From Branchiostoma floridae (taxonomy: Eukaryota > Chordata > Leptocardii > Amphioxiformes > Branchiostomatidae), in contig NC_049990.1 of NCBI RefSeq assembly GCF_000003815.2, forward strand, positions 20,415,078 through 20,467,574: 52,497 nucleotides of DNA, in the 5' to 3' direction. Numbering within the stretch: the stretch's first letter is position 1; each line of letters opens with the position of its first letter. The position numbers and the translations under genes are program-made. Below are positions 41,103 through 51,522 of this stretch, piece after piece. Under the pieces are notes generated by a model. It ran no database searches and had not been told where the DNA came from. It was given only the letters and a program-made list of their open reading frames with translations.

Positions 41103-44100
41103 CTGTAACCAGTAAAATTGCGTAAACATCGGGTAGTATGTACCTTTTGTCCTTTAACCCTGTCCAGACTGGGCTTTTTTGGCATTCCCTGGACCTTTGT
41201 ATTTTCAAAACGGCTTACTGTACGATCACCAAATTTGCTCGTCGTGTTTTATAATTCCTGAAATTTTTATAGCATTATGACGTAATATGACGTAATTATC
41301 ACGTCATTAATTGATTTTTTTGGCTAAACCAAAATTAGTGATTTTTGTAACATTTGCCTTTCAGAAACCCATTGCCATGGAACACGAAAAATTCTAAACT
41401 TACTTTTTTTTATAACTTGTTGCTGACCATATTCTAGGAAAAGTCACCAAGTTTTGTTGTTCTAGCACAAACCGTTTGGGAGCTATACGACGTCAAAGTT
41501 GGCGTGGTTACTTTTAGCACACACCCCCCCCCCCCCCACACACACACACGCAAGTCTGGATAGGGTCAAACATAATTGATATGGGTTTGTTTGTCGACAC
41601 CATTTGAGCTAATATATCATCAACGACAGAAACCATTTCTACAGAGGAAGTAGCCTCCATGTAAAGTGTCCACATTCTATACTCTTGGACTTTAATTTCA
41701 GGTATACTTACCTCCTGCTTTGAAATATTCAGACCACTGTCGGTACTGCTCTTCCAGCATGATGACCCGTATTGCCAAGTCTTGGCCGGCAAGTGTTCGC
41801 ATCTCATCAGTGACAAGACAGTCGGAGAAACCGCTACTCAGCTTCCCAGTCTTATAGTCACCCCAAAATCTTTTCAAAGCATGTAGACTTTGGGGGACTA
41901 TGTGGATGATGGCGCATCCCATTTTGACCTTAAGGATCTGCAAACTTGATTGATAAAGGTGATCTAACATTTCCTCTGTCTTTTGTTCAATCTTCTCTCT
42001 AGACAGAAGACCTTCTGCCTTCTTCAATAGTGCTATATTATGTTCTCCTACTTGTCTTATCAGTTCTAACTGCTGCTTTGCCTTTTCATCCTTGAGTTTA
42101 TCTTCTATCTGCTGTTCGTCACTGGCGCCTGTCGCTTGCGTGTCTTGGCCTTTGCTACTGGTTTCTTCATCTGACGATCCAGCATCGCTCGAGGATGGAG
42201 AAGGTGTCAAGTACAAAAGGGTTTGGATAGCTGTAAAAAAATCAATGCTAGCGTTGAAAATAGCGTTTCTAATGTTGGTCTCGAAAAACAGCAAAACTCA
42301 CATGATCTTTTCCAAATAATTTTCTATGATTAGTTAGCCCATGGATTTCGCTACTCTACTACTGTCGATACACAACGGAATTTTTTTCAGAATCACTGAT
42401 TCATTCTATCTTGATATTGTGCATATAATTCAATCTAACAACGATTCAACGCCATTACAAACCTGCAGGCTGGGGCGTGCCACTTCTTAATGTAGAAAGT
42501 CGCTGAACGACTTCTGCAGCGATGTTTGTCAGCTCGTCAGTAACATCATCTCTCTGTACACGTCTTGCACTCATCTGTTTCAGTGTGGGAGAGTATTTCC
42601 CGACTAACTCACTAAACGCCTTGAAGTTGTCCTCGTTAGCATCGACCCAAATCGGGAATATCCGTTTGTTATTTTTCAGACACGTTTCGTACTCCAGTTT
42701 AGGCCAGTAGGGTTTGTTTAGGAATGATGTACTGACAACAATGACAGCAAGTTCTAAACTTTGACTTGATAAGGTCGAGATTATTCTGTCCCGAATGACT
42801 TCGCCTGGTTTGATGGAAACGTCGTCGAAAAATATGTCCTTCTCCGCCAACCCTTGTTGTTGTAGCGTGGCGACCAAAGGGCGGACAACTGATTCTTTGT
42901 CTTCTCCTGCGTGGATGATGAATACACGGGGCGCTGTGAAGAGGATGAAAATATAAAACTATACTAGAGTTCGGCGACCTCATACCTCCATGAATATTTA
43001 GAGCTTTTGTAAATTTTATGCAATTAACATTAACATAATGTATGCATGGTGTTCTTCATCATTGACTAACATACACATGTCACAATAATAAAATTCCCAT
43101 CATTAATCATAAAGTGGTTTTGCAATTTTTACATAAGTTATGCAAATAAGTTCACATTACCATATTTGATATCTGCTTATGTTCCACCGATTATAATTAA
43201 CAAGTGTTACATTTATCGACGGAAGTCCAGTTATTGCAAATAATGGAATAATACAACTTCCTCATTAACTATGCAAATTAAGTCCTCATTTGCATAAAAT
43301 GAATATCATTATGAACATCTTTGCCCAAGCTACCTGCATACCTAAAATGCAGGCAATCCGCCGTTCCTTTCTGCAGTTATCCACTTTGGAGTGTCTTGAC
43401 AAAAACGCCCCTGCAGTTCCACTATTAACTGTTAGGGGACTGAAACTTGCCCCACTTTGTCATGACGCTAAAAGCTATCTACCACCCGAATGTCACGACC
43501 ATATCATGTCCGGGACAAGAGATACATTTAAAAAACTGCTATGATAGAATATTCTCATTAATTATGCAAATGTACTTCTTTTTTTGCATAATGAGTATCT
43601 TATCTTGTACAAAATTGTCTAAGGGACCTACATACCAAAAATCATGAAAATCCGTTGTTCCCTTCTTGAGTTATCCTCGTCAGAAGTATTTGACAAAAAT
43701 GCCCCTGCTATCCCAAAACTAGACGCTAGGGGGCCCAAACTTATGTCATTTATTCCTGAGCGCAAGAGCTATCTTATACTCAAAAATCGTGACCATAGCG
43801 TGTTCAGAACACCGAGAGAGCAAAACCGAAAGTTGCGCAGCAGTACCAAGAGGAACCGCTAGGGGGCCCAAAATCTAATCATTTCTAGCTTTCATCACAC
43901 ACTACCAACACACCAAGTATGAAACCAATCCACTCAGCCGTTCATGAGTTATTTTGTTTACACACACACAGACACACACGCAGACACAAAGACAAACGCA
44001 GGGTAAACTAGAGTTCGGTGACCTCATACCTCCATGAATATGTAGAGCTTTTGTTAATTTCATGCAAATGACTTAACATTTACATGATTTATGCATGGTG

Positions 44101-46792
44101 TTCTTCATCATTGATTAATGTACAGTACACATGTCACAAGTAAAATTCCCGATTCAAATCATTAATCATTAAGTTGTTTTGCAATTTCTGCATGAATTAT
44201 GCAAATAAGTTCCTCATTTGCATATTTAATATCTGCATATGTTCCACCGATTATAATTAACAAGTGTTACATTTATCGAAGTCCAGTTATTGCAAACAAT
44301 GGAACTATATAATTTCCTGATTAATTATGCAAATTAAGTCCTTATTTGCATAAAATGCATATAATTATGAACATCTTTGCCTAAGCTACCTGCATACCTA
44401 AAATGCAGGCAATCCGCCGTTCCTTTCTGCAGTTATCCTCTTTGGAGTGTCTTGACAAAAACACCCCTGCAGGTCCACAATTAAAGGTTAGGGGACTGAA
44501 ACTTGCCCCACTTTGTCATGACGCTAAAAACTATCTACCATCCAAATGTCACGACCATATCACGTACGGGACAAGAGATACAGTGAAAAAACTGCTATGA
44601 TCGAATATTCTCATTAATTATGCAAACGTACTCCTATTTTGCATAATTAGTATTTTATCTTGTACAACATTGTCTAAGGTACCTACATACCAAAAATCAT
44701 GAAAATCCGTTTTTCCCTTCTTGAGTTATCCTCGTCAGAAGTTTTTGACAAAAATGCCCCTGCTATCCCAAATTTGGTGCTAGGGGGCCCAAACTTATGT
44801 CATTTTTTCCTGAGCACAAGAGCTATCTAACACTTAAAAATCTTGACCATAGCATGTTCAGAACACCGAGATAGCAAAATCGGAAGTTGCGCTGCAGTAC
44901 CAAGGTCAAACACCAGGGGGCCCAAAGTTGACCTTGACCTTCGTCTTCCCAACTCCTACCCACATACCAAATATCATCGTAGTCCATCAATAGGTTCTCA
45001 AGTTATGATGTTCACAAATATGCGGACACACAGACACACACACAGACACACACACACACAGACAGACACACTCAAAACTATACCTCCATTTTTTCATGGA
45101 GGTAAATATAACCTCCATGACATTTCATGGAGGTAATAATAATGAAATCTTTATCGACACAACAAAGTACGGCGACTTTTGTAAGGTCTATAGCAACTAC
45201 AAACACCATATTTCAAGTGAAAGAGGGGCTTGCTAATTGAACTCTCATGATCAATGGACGAAAGGCGTCAAAATATTTACTTTTAAGATACCGAAGATTG
45301 AATCAAGCGAGCCAGGCCTAAGTGAGAGCGGGACATGTCAGCTTTCCTTATTACATACAATGATACAGATGAGAATATCCATTCGTTGTTTATCGAAATA
45401 TAAAATATAGTAAGTCCAACCTGAACATAACTAGAGTTCGGCGACCTCATACCTCCATGAAATATTCAAGCTTTTGTAAATTTTATGCAAATGACTTGCA
45501 CATTTTCATGATTCATGCATGGTGATGTTCATCATTGACTAACATACATATTATATATGTCAAGTACAAAATTCCCATCATTAATCATTGAGCAGTTTTG
45601 CAATTTTCGCATATATTATGGAAATCAGTCCCTCATTAGCATATTTGGCATCTGCTTATGTTCCATCTATCATAATATACATGTCTTACATTTATTGAAG
45701 TCAAGTTATTGAAATTATGGAATTATACATCATACTCATTAATTATGCAAATGATGTCCTCATGTGCATAACATGTATATCATTATGAACATCTTTGCCT
45801 AAGCTACCTGTATACCTAAAATGCAGGCAATCCGCCGTTCCTTTCTGCAGTTATCCTCTTTGGAGTGTGTTGACAAAAACGCCCCTGCAGTTCCACAATT
45901 GAATGTTAGGGAACTGAAACTTGCCCCACTTTGTCATGATGCTAAAAGCTATCCACCACCCAAATGTCACGACCATATCACGTACGGGACAAGAGATACA
46001 TTGAAAAAACTGCTATGATAGAACATTCTCATTAATTATGCAAATGTACTCCTATTTTGCATAATTAGTATTTTATCTCGTACAACATTGTCTAAGGTAC
46101 CTACATACCAAAAATCATGAAAATCCGTTCTTCCNNNNNNNNNNNNNNNNNNNNNNNNNNNNNNNNNNNNNNNNNNNNNNNNNNNNNNNNNNNNNNNNNN
46201 NNNNNNNNNNNNNNNNNNNNNNNNNNNNNNNNNNNNNNNNNNNNNNNNNNNNNNNNNNATCGTGACCATAGCATGTTCAGAACACCGAGATAGCAAAACC
46301 GGAAGTTGCGCTGCAGTACCAAGGTCACATACCAGGGGGCCCAAAATTGACCTTGACCTTCGTTTTCCCAACCCCTACCCACAAACCAATTATCATCGTA
46401 GTCCATCAAGATGTTATCAAGTTATGCTGACCACAAATATGCAGACACACAGACACACACACAGACACACAGACAGACACACTCAAAACTATACCTCCAT
46501 TACCTTCAGGTGGTCCCTGTTGGCCTTCGTCGTTCAATATCCGAGCTAAATGCGGATAACGGTGCTTCAGAGCCTCTCGAAACACACCAAATGCATTCGG
46601 TCCTCTGGTAGGAAGAATGTCTAACAAGGATTTAGCTTGGTCTTCACGACTTTGCTGATTCTCAATCTCATCAAGGTTCTCGCCATTGAGGATTCCGCTG
46701 TCCAAAAGGCGTCGCCGAATGTCCCTGAACCGCAGATCACTTGTAATCTCTAAGCTCTTGGCATGGAGCAGGACTTTATGTTTTTCCTCCAT
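38067..46792 (-). CDS. Receptor gene C: CARD-TIR-linker-LRR protein, longest copy, with an assembly gap
   Basis: Coding exons are 46792-46504, 42933-42463, 42230-41712 and 41102-38067. The last contains 100 N at 40323-40422. Aligned to A and B, only about 6 nt (two codons, Leu-Val) are missing at the gap; with 6 nt the frame closes to about 1406 residues. It has twelve canonical LRRs, the most here. The first intron is 3.6 kb and is filled by three copies of one repeat element, one lying directly behind the exon 1 donor. Its 5' flank is pushed about 2.6 kb away by another insertion. Coding sequence looks intact, but expression may be affected by these insertions. Confidence 0.82.
40323..40422. 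other. Assembly gap (100 N) inside gene C exon 4
   Basis: A run of exactly 100 N is a conventional placeholder. Flanking bases TCAGCG and AATGATGG (minus strand) are separated by only about 6-7 bases in genes A and B. Confidence 0.95.
41158..41565. mobile_element. piggyBac-like MITE in gene C intron 3
   Basis: Ends CCCTGTCCAGACT and AGTCTGGATAGGG are inverted repeats, flanked by TTAA (41154-41157) and TCAA (41566-41569, one change). Genes A and B keep an uninterrupted site here; in A it reads CATTTAAACATAATTG. TTAA target and CCCT termini fit piggyBac-type elements. It has a (C)n(CA)n run near the right end. Confidence 0.75.
41712..42230 (-). CDS. Gene C exon 3: linker with a strongly diverged middle
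   Basis: 519 nt. Ends agree with A and B (AIQTLLYLTP, and MRTLAGQDLAIRVIMLEEQY), but the block at about 41810-42110 (LIRQVGEHNIALLKKAEGLL, KVKMGCAIIHIVPQ, FWGDYKTGKLSSGF) is very different while keeping the same fold pattern. This looks like a mosaic from another family member. Confidence 0.75.
42463..42933 (-). CDS. Gene C exon 2: TIR domain
   Basis: Almost identical to the TIR of A and B; differences include VIVVSTSFL and EDNFKAF. All three TIR boxes and the Glu after the Trp are kept. Confidence 0.9.
42962..44006. mobile_element. Repeat element with ACCTCCATGAA end, copy i, gene C intron 1
   Basis: Begins CTAGAGTTCGGCGACCTCAT then ACCTCCATGAATATT. It contains several TTATGCAAAT/ATTTGCATAA palindromes, GCAATCCGCCGTTCC and AAAATCATGAAAATCCG, and ends in a CACACAGACACA run. 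No transposase. It is about 1.05 kb and directly joins copy ii. Confidence 0.65.
44007..45135. mobile_element. Repeat element with ACCTCCATGAA end, copy ii, gene C intron 1
   Basis: Same layout as copy i and very similar in sequence. The right end ATTTCATGGAGGTAATA is the inverse of the left ACCTCCATGAA, giving terminal inverted repeats. Short frames such as MQAIRRSFLQLSSLE recur in each copy but have no domain. Confidence 0.65.
45430..46501. mobile_element. Repeat element with ACCTCCATGAA end, copy iii, touching the exon 1 donor of gene C
   Basis: Third copy, with a 124-N gap at 46135-46258. It ends with ACTATACCTCCAT directly beside TACCTTCAGG, the exon 1 border. Intron bases present in A and B at this border (about 27 bp) are missing, so insertion came with a small deletion. 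Ordinary receptor intron sequence lies between copies ii and iii (45136-45429). Confidence 0.65.
46135..46258. other. Assembly gap (124 N) inside repeat copy iii
   Basis: The gap falls in a region repeated three times within 3.5 kb, a likely cause of assembly failure. Confidence 0.95.
46504..46792 (-). CDS. Gene C exon 1: CARD, altered splice donor
   Basis: MEEKHKVLLHAKSLEITSDL and the same CARD pattern as A and B. The donor reads GAAG then GTAATGG instead of GTATGT because a repeat begins about three bases into the intron, losing the +5 G. Splicing may be weaker. Confidence 0.8.
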
Positions 46793-46863
46793 GACTGCCC
46801 ACAACTCATGAACACTTGGTATTTAGCTTTGCTGGCGATGCAAAGGCTTTACTCAGTGATATT

Positions 46864-49470
46864 ATTCCCTTCGTGAAACGAAGGGTTTGTTTTGAGTGCT
46901 GTTTTTTTGTGAGAGGGACGTTTGTCAGCCTGATAACTGGGGAAGGCATGGATGGATTGTTTTGATATTTGGTATGTGGCTAGGGTTAGACATGACGAAG
47001 GAATGGTAGGAATTGCGTTACGGCAGGGCGCTCTAGCGGAGTGTTATTGTACTGCAGCAGAACTTCCGGTTTTGATATTTTTTTTTCGGGACATGTTTGG
47101 GTGATGATTTTTAAGTGGTAAGTAGCTGTATAAATGAATAGTAAGGTGTGTAAGTTTTGGCCACTTAGGGGTTTTGCTGGGGCGGTGAAAGTCATTCTTG
47201 TGTTAGGTTTTGAGAAGGAATTATGGAAGCAGGGGTCGATGGATCGGAATGACTGTAGGTATGCAGATAGCTTAGGTACTGATGTACATAATTGTATGAT
47301 TATTATGCAAATTAGGAGGTAATTAGCAGAATGCAATAGGTATGTGTGCAAACCGTTGTAGGGTACGTGTCTGTGGACAGAAAATCTCATGAACGGCATA
47401 ACAGATTGATCTGATATTTGGTATGTGGGTAGCTCTTGAGACAGTGAAGAAACGTACGTGGCGTTTTATCGTTTAGTGGCTTTTGACGGTTTTGCCGGGG
47501 ATGTTTGTAGTTGGAAAATAGGTCCGGCAGTAAACCAGTGTGGCTATATTTGGGTGTAATGGTGTAACGGTTCTATATTTAGGTGATTACGTCATGCCAG
47601 CGTGGGCTGCCGACCCCACAGGAAGTGACCCCCAAGGTCATAGTTGCGACAGACGTTTGTATCGAAGACTACAAGAAAATGGTTTATAGGGATAGTACAT
47701 TATACATGATGGGGTGTACATGTATCCCATAAGATTTGATAATCTGTAGACCAAGAATAAGGGTAATGATGATATTGTATACAGGGGCGTATATCATACG
47801 TTTTAAAAGGGTCTATACACGTAACAGTTACTTACTACCGGTACAATACATTGCTGGACAAAGTTACGTAAAGTTTATGTACGAAGTGGAGCAGGGTTAA
47901 GTGTTTTTCACAGTAACTTGTAGTCATTGATATGATTGTTTATAGGGACTGTACATTAGACATATGGGATACACAATGTAGTGGACTGCATTGTGAAACA
48001 AAGAATGTTACATCATCATTGTTGCAAGCAACAAGTCGGCAATAATGATCTCTACCGCAGGAGTCGTATATTATACGTAAAGGGGGTTGTACAAAAAACT
48101 ATTATTACTTTGTGGAAAGGTCCATGCAATGTATCAAGTCGTCAATATTTGTTTTATCTCGATAGTCCATTATACACAGTGGAAGTATATAACGTACTAA
48201 ATTGCGGAGCTAGGCAGCAATGTTCATATTTAATATCTATAAATATCTTTTTTTCAGTTACAAATGTAATACATGTACGTTTGACTGTCCTGTTATGAAA
48301 TGCTGCGGAATAATTAATTGTGCAAACTAGCCCCTGGTTTGCATTGATAGAACTTGATTATAGAAGGCATCCCCCAAGTTATCTAGAGATCAAAAATCAC
48401 GACGATCCGTCAACCCTTCACATGATATTACCCTCCAAAGGGATGATGCAATTGCGCACGCGCGTAAGACTTGGTGTAAATTCCGGGAATTTTTACAAAG
48501 GCCACAGCAAGTAAATTTTATGGATGACATCCTCTGCAGACTGCAAAAAAAGTGCGATAGGGTGAAAAAAAACAAGATAGGTGAAAAAAAATAAGACAGC
48601 TACATTTTCAAAAATAGGCACCATAAAGTTCTGATGACTGTTGTAAAAAGAATTAAAGGGACAAAACATGGCATCAGAGCCAACAAGGCATTCATTCCTG
48701 TTTTTAAGACATGCACTGGTATGGTAAAAGTGACACTAGTGTCGTAGACTGGCATCATCAACAAATTTGGTAAGCACACTCATAGCTTCCATATATCCAA
48801 TAAATTTTATTTCTACAACTACAGTCCTGGGTACCTCGCAAGTGTCACTTGTACAAGTACAATCATTAGGCTACAACACAACATATTTGCTAATTATGGT
48901 ACTTTATCGTCATGTTGACGGTCCCTGCAGAAGAAAAAATTCTTTTTTTTTCTGAAATCAGGCGAAATTTAATGCACTCGCGGATGTCATCCATAAAATT
49001 TACTTGCTGTGGCCCAATCGGACATACTAGTACACTACTCAGTTAGGCTAGTATTTCTCTCTTTGTTAGTTACATGTGTCTTATGTTTGAGTATCTGCTA
49101 ATATGAAATGAAGTAGGCTTATAAACTGTCCTCATTACCTATGCAAATTAGCCCCTAATTTGTATGATAAAATTTGATTATGTAAGGCATCTCCAGAGCT
49201 ATCTCACTCATTCGCTCGCTCACAGCCCATGACAAAAACTATCTGCATTCCAAATACCATGACAATCTGTGAACCAAATTATTCCACTCCAAAGCAAGTA
49301 CATAGGCTCGGAAAAAATCCTGTAGAATTCCGGACAATTTTGCCAATCGGACGTATCATATACTGTTAGGCTAGCCCCTGAGATGTCTATAAAAAAAACA
49401 CCCTCAAACCACCACACCCTCACCCATTTCACGAAGGTTGAGTTCTGCGAACGCTTGTTATAAATGTTGG
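46864..49470. mobile_element. 2.6-kb insertion in the 5' flank of gene C
   Basis: Flank sequence shared with A and B breaks at about 46863 (ACTCAGTGATAT) and resumes at about 49470 (TTTTTCAAAAGAAG). The insert opens with the palindrome CCCTTCGTGAAACGAAGGG and near its right end has TTTCACGAAGGTTG, partly inverse. It holds two copies of TGATATTTGGTATGTGG. Part of it resembles 15560-16030. I see no transposase; it may be several nested elements. Confidence 0.55.
48501..49013. mobile_element. Foldback MITE nested in the 2.6-kb insertion
   Basis: CCACAGCAAGTAAATTTTAT and the following GGATGACATC at 48502-48531 return as an exact inverse at 48983-49012 (30 bp). The interior of about 450 bp is AT rich and non-coding. 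Confidence 0.8.
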
Positions 49471-50585
49471 TGTCATAGTCATTTTTCAAAAGAAGTATTT
49501 CTGTTTCGTTGTCTTCACGCATCCTGTGGGACATGACAAAGGAACATAAAAGATCATTTCGTTGCTGTTCTTCTTCAGTTTCCTCTCCCATTGTTCACTA
49601 ATCGTTACCACCGTAATCAAGTCTGTATATGATCATGCTAGTCGTAGATGATTGGAGAAAAGTCATTGCTTGCCGTTCAGAGAGTCACCTTTATTTTACT
49701 TCCGCATTGCCCTCGTCACGCTTAAATCTAGAACATCGAGCAGAATTCGAAATGTATAGCCAGTATTTGATGACAGTATTAAGAACAAAGATCCGAATAG
49801 GATACACTTTCTTACCTTGATATTTCTTGACTTTCCTCTTGGAGGGAATTTACATGGCGGCAGACATAGCCTGTCTTAACTACCTTTACCTGAGAACAGG
49901 TGAAAGCCGCATCAAAACGAGGCTGTGTAGAGTATCCGATAACACTGACCTCGAGCGGACAAAGGTTATTTAGGTCTCGGTTCGGAGTTTTCCGAAGATT
50001 GTGGGCCGGTAGTTTACTCTTTCTAAGAAAGGTGATAACGCTTTTCTTTACATCGTTTTTCGGACAATTTTAAATCAATGTTTCCGGTGGAAATCGTTGC
50101 CTTGCCACTGATCAAAATGCTCAGGTGATATCTTCTGTGGAGACGTTATTTTAGATTTAAATAGCTTTTGGGGTATGGAAAAGACGAATATTACACTGAA
50201 AGACCTGTGACGCCCAACCATTGCACGTCTGGCTGGAAGTGTTCTTTAAAGCTGTATGAGGAATGATCATCGGCCCCTACAGTACTTTGCGACAACAGGT
50301 TTTACTCTACCATTGTCCTATATATGTCATTAATTGAAATACCCTGAGAATTTTAGATTGAAAGAAGTTTCAAACTCAAATACAGGGCAGTGGCTATAAT
50401 GCGGTTTTATCCTCTCCTAGGTTCGGTGTCAGCCAGTAACTGCAAATACCTTGTCACCCAGGGCGACATTGATGGCTTCGGAGCCTCCATGAAGCCAGAT
50501 TTTGTTAGAATTACCGATGCAAGCAAAGCTTGAAGGCAGCAAGTAATTGTTGTTGCAGAACAGAAAACTGCATCCCTAACTATCA
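49471..50585 (-). promoter_or_regulatory. Detached 5' flank of gene C, with LINE remnant
   Basis: Homologous to the 5' flanks of A and B. The leader-exon donor edge is at 49816 (ATCAAG before GTAAGA) and ATGTAA at 49850-49855. A LINE remnant at 50195-50330 matches that at 36595-36740. No CARD exon adjoins it because of the insertion to its left. Confidence 0.4.
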
Positions 50586-51522
50586 ACTTCAGAACAAGCG
50601 AGACAAATAGTGCACTGTAAAACTTGTGTAGGACATTAGTGGTGCTCAGATATTATCTGTTGTATTGTGGTCCCTTTGTAGTACAAAGGCACGTTGAACA
50701 CAGTGGTGTGAATTAAACTGCTACATATAGGCTTGCCCCATCATATTGTCGAAATTGACATTTGTAAAGTGTTACAACATTAAGTTTTGTTAAGTACCTG
50801 AGGTACATAGTAGTATGCTATGCAATTAAAAGAATGAACAAGTAAAAGAAAAAGAATCAAGAAATCGATACACATTTATTTGGTGCTTTTTGTCATAAAA
50901 GAGGCCCATGAAAATTTGGATCAAGGAAACTTACTCTGTCATCATGTTTGGCATTGTGAGCAATAAATGTTTCTATGGTCATGCAGATGTTTTTGCAGAC
51001 CTTTTCTACTTTGTTGGAGGAAGATCTATACAGTGGAAGTGAAACAAATTATTATTTCCTCTCTATAGATGTACATTGCATAACACATAACACTAAGGGT
51101 ATGTCGTTACTAGTACTGCAGAACATGTTTTGCAATGCTTGTTGCCATATCTTTCATTATATATGTTCAAGAAGCTTCACTTTGACATTGTTGTTCAAAA
51201 GTTCCAAAAACACCAATCTTCTAAAGGAAAACTAGATATTCCATTGAAAATATACTTGATCAGGGATTTGAATTCCAATATTTACATTACAGATTTCATA
51301 AACATGTTCTTATTATTGACATAATATGTATGTACGATGTATAATTGACATATTTGTGTAACAAAAATATCACAGAATGTGCTGCATATACAATAGTCAT
51401 GTAGATGCAAGACATAGTTACCTAAAAAGTATGTACATCATACAAACAAGAGGACATACATTCAGAATGTATTTGTACAGTCAACAATGTTACTCATTCT
51501 TTACTTCCAGCTACCTGCGTGC
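50586..51522 (-). promoter_or_regulatory. 3' flank and likely 3' UTR of gene D
   Basis: Shared with the 3' flanks of B and C. Minus-strand AATAAA at 50875-50880, about 645 nt after the stop. Confidence 0.55.

Noticed and set aside
41514-41816. Open frame crossing the left part of gene C exon 3
   Set aside because: It is in a shifted frame relative to the conserved exon and continues into a MITE.
43290-46018. Recurrent short frames MQAIRRSFLQLS in gene C intron 1
   Set aside because: They are the same piece of a repeated non-coding element and carry no known domain.
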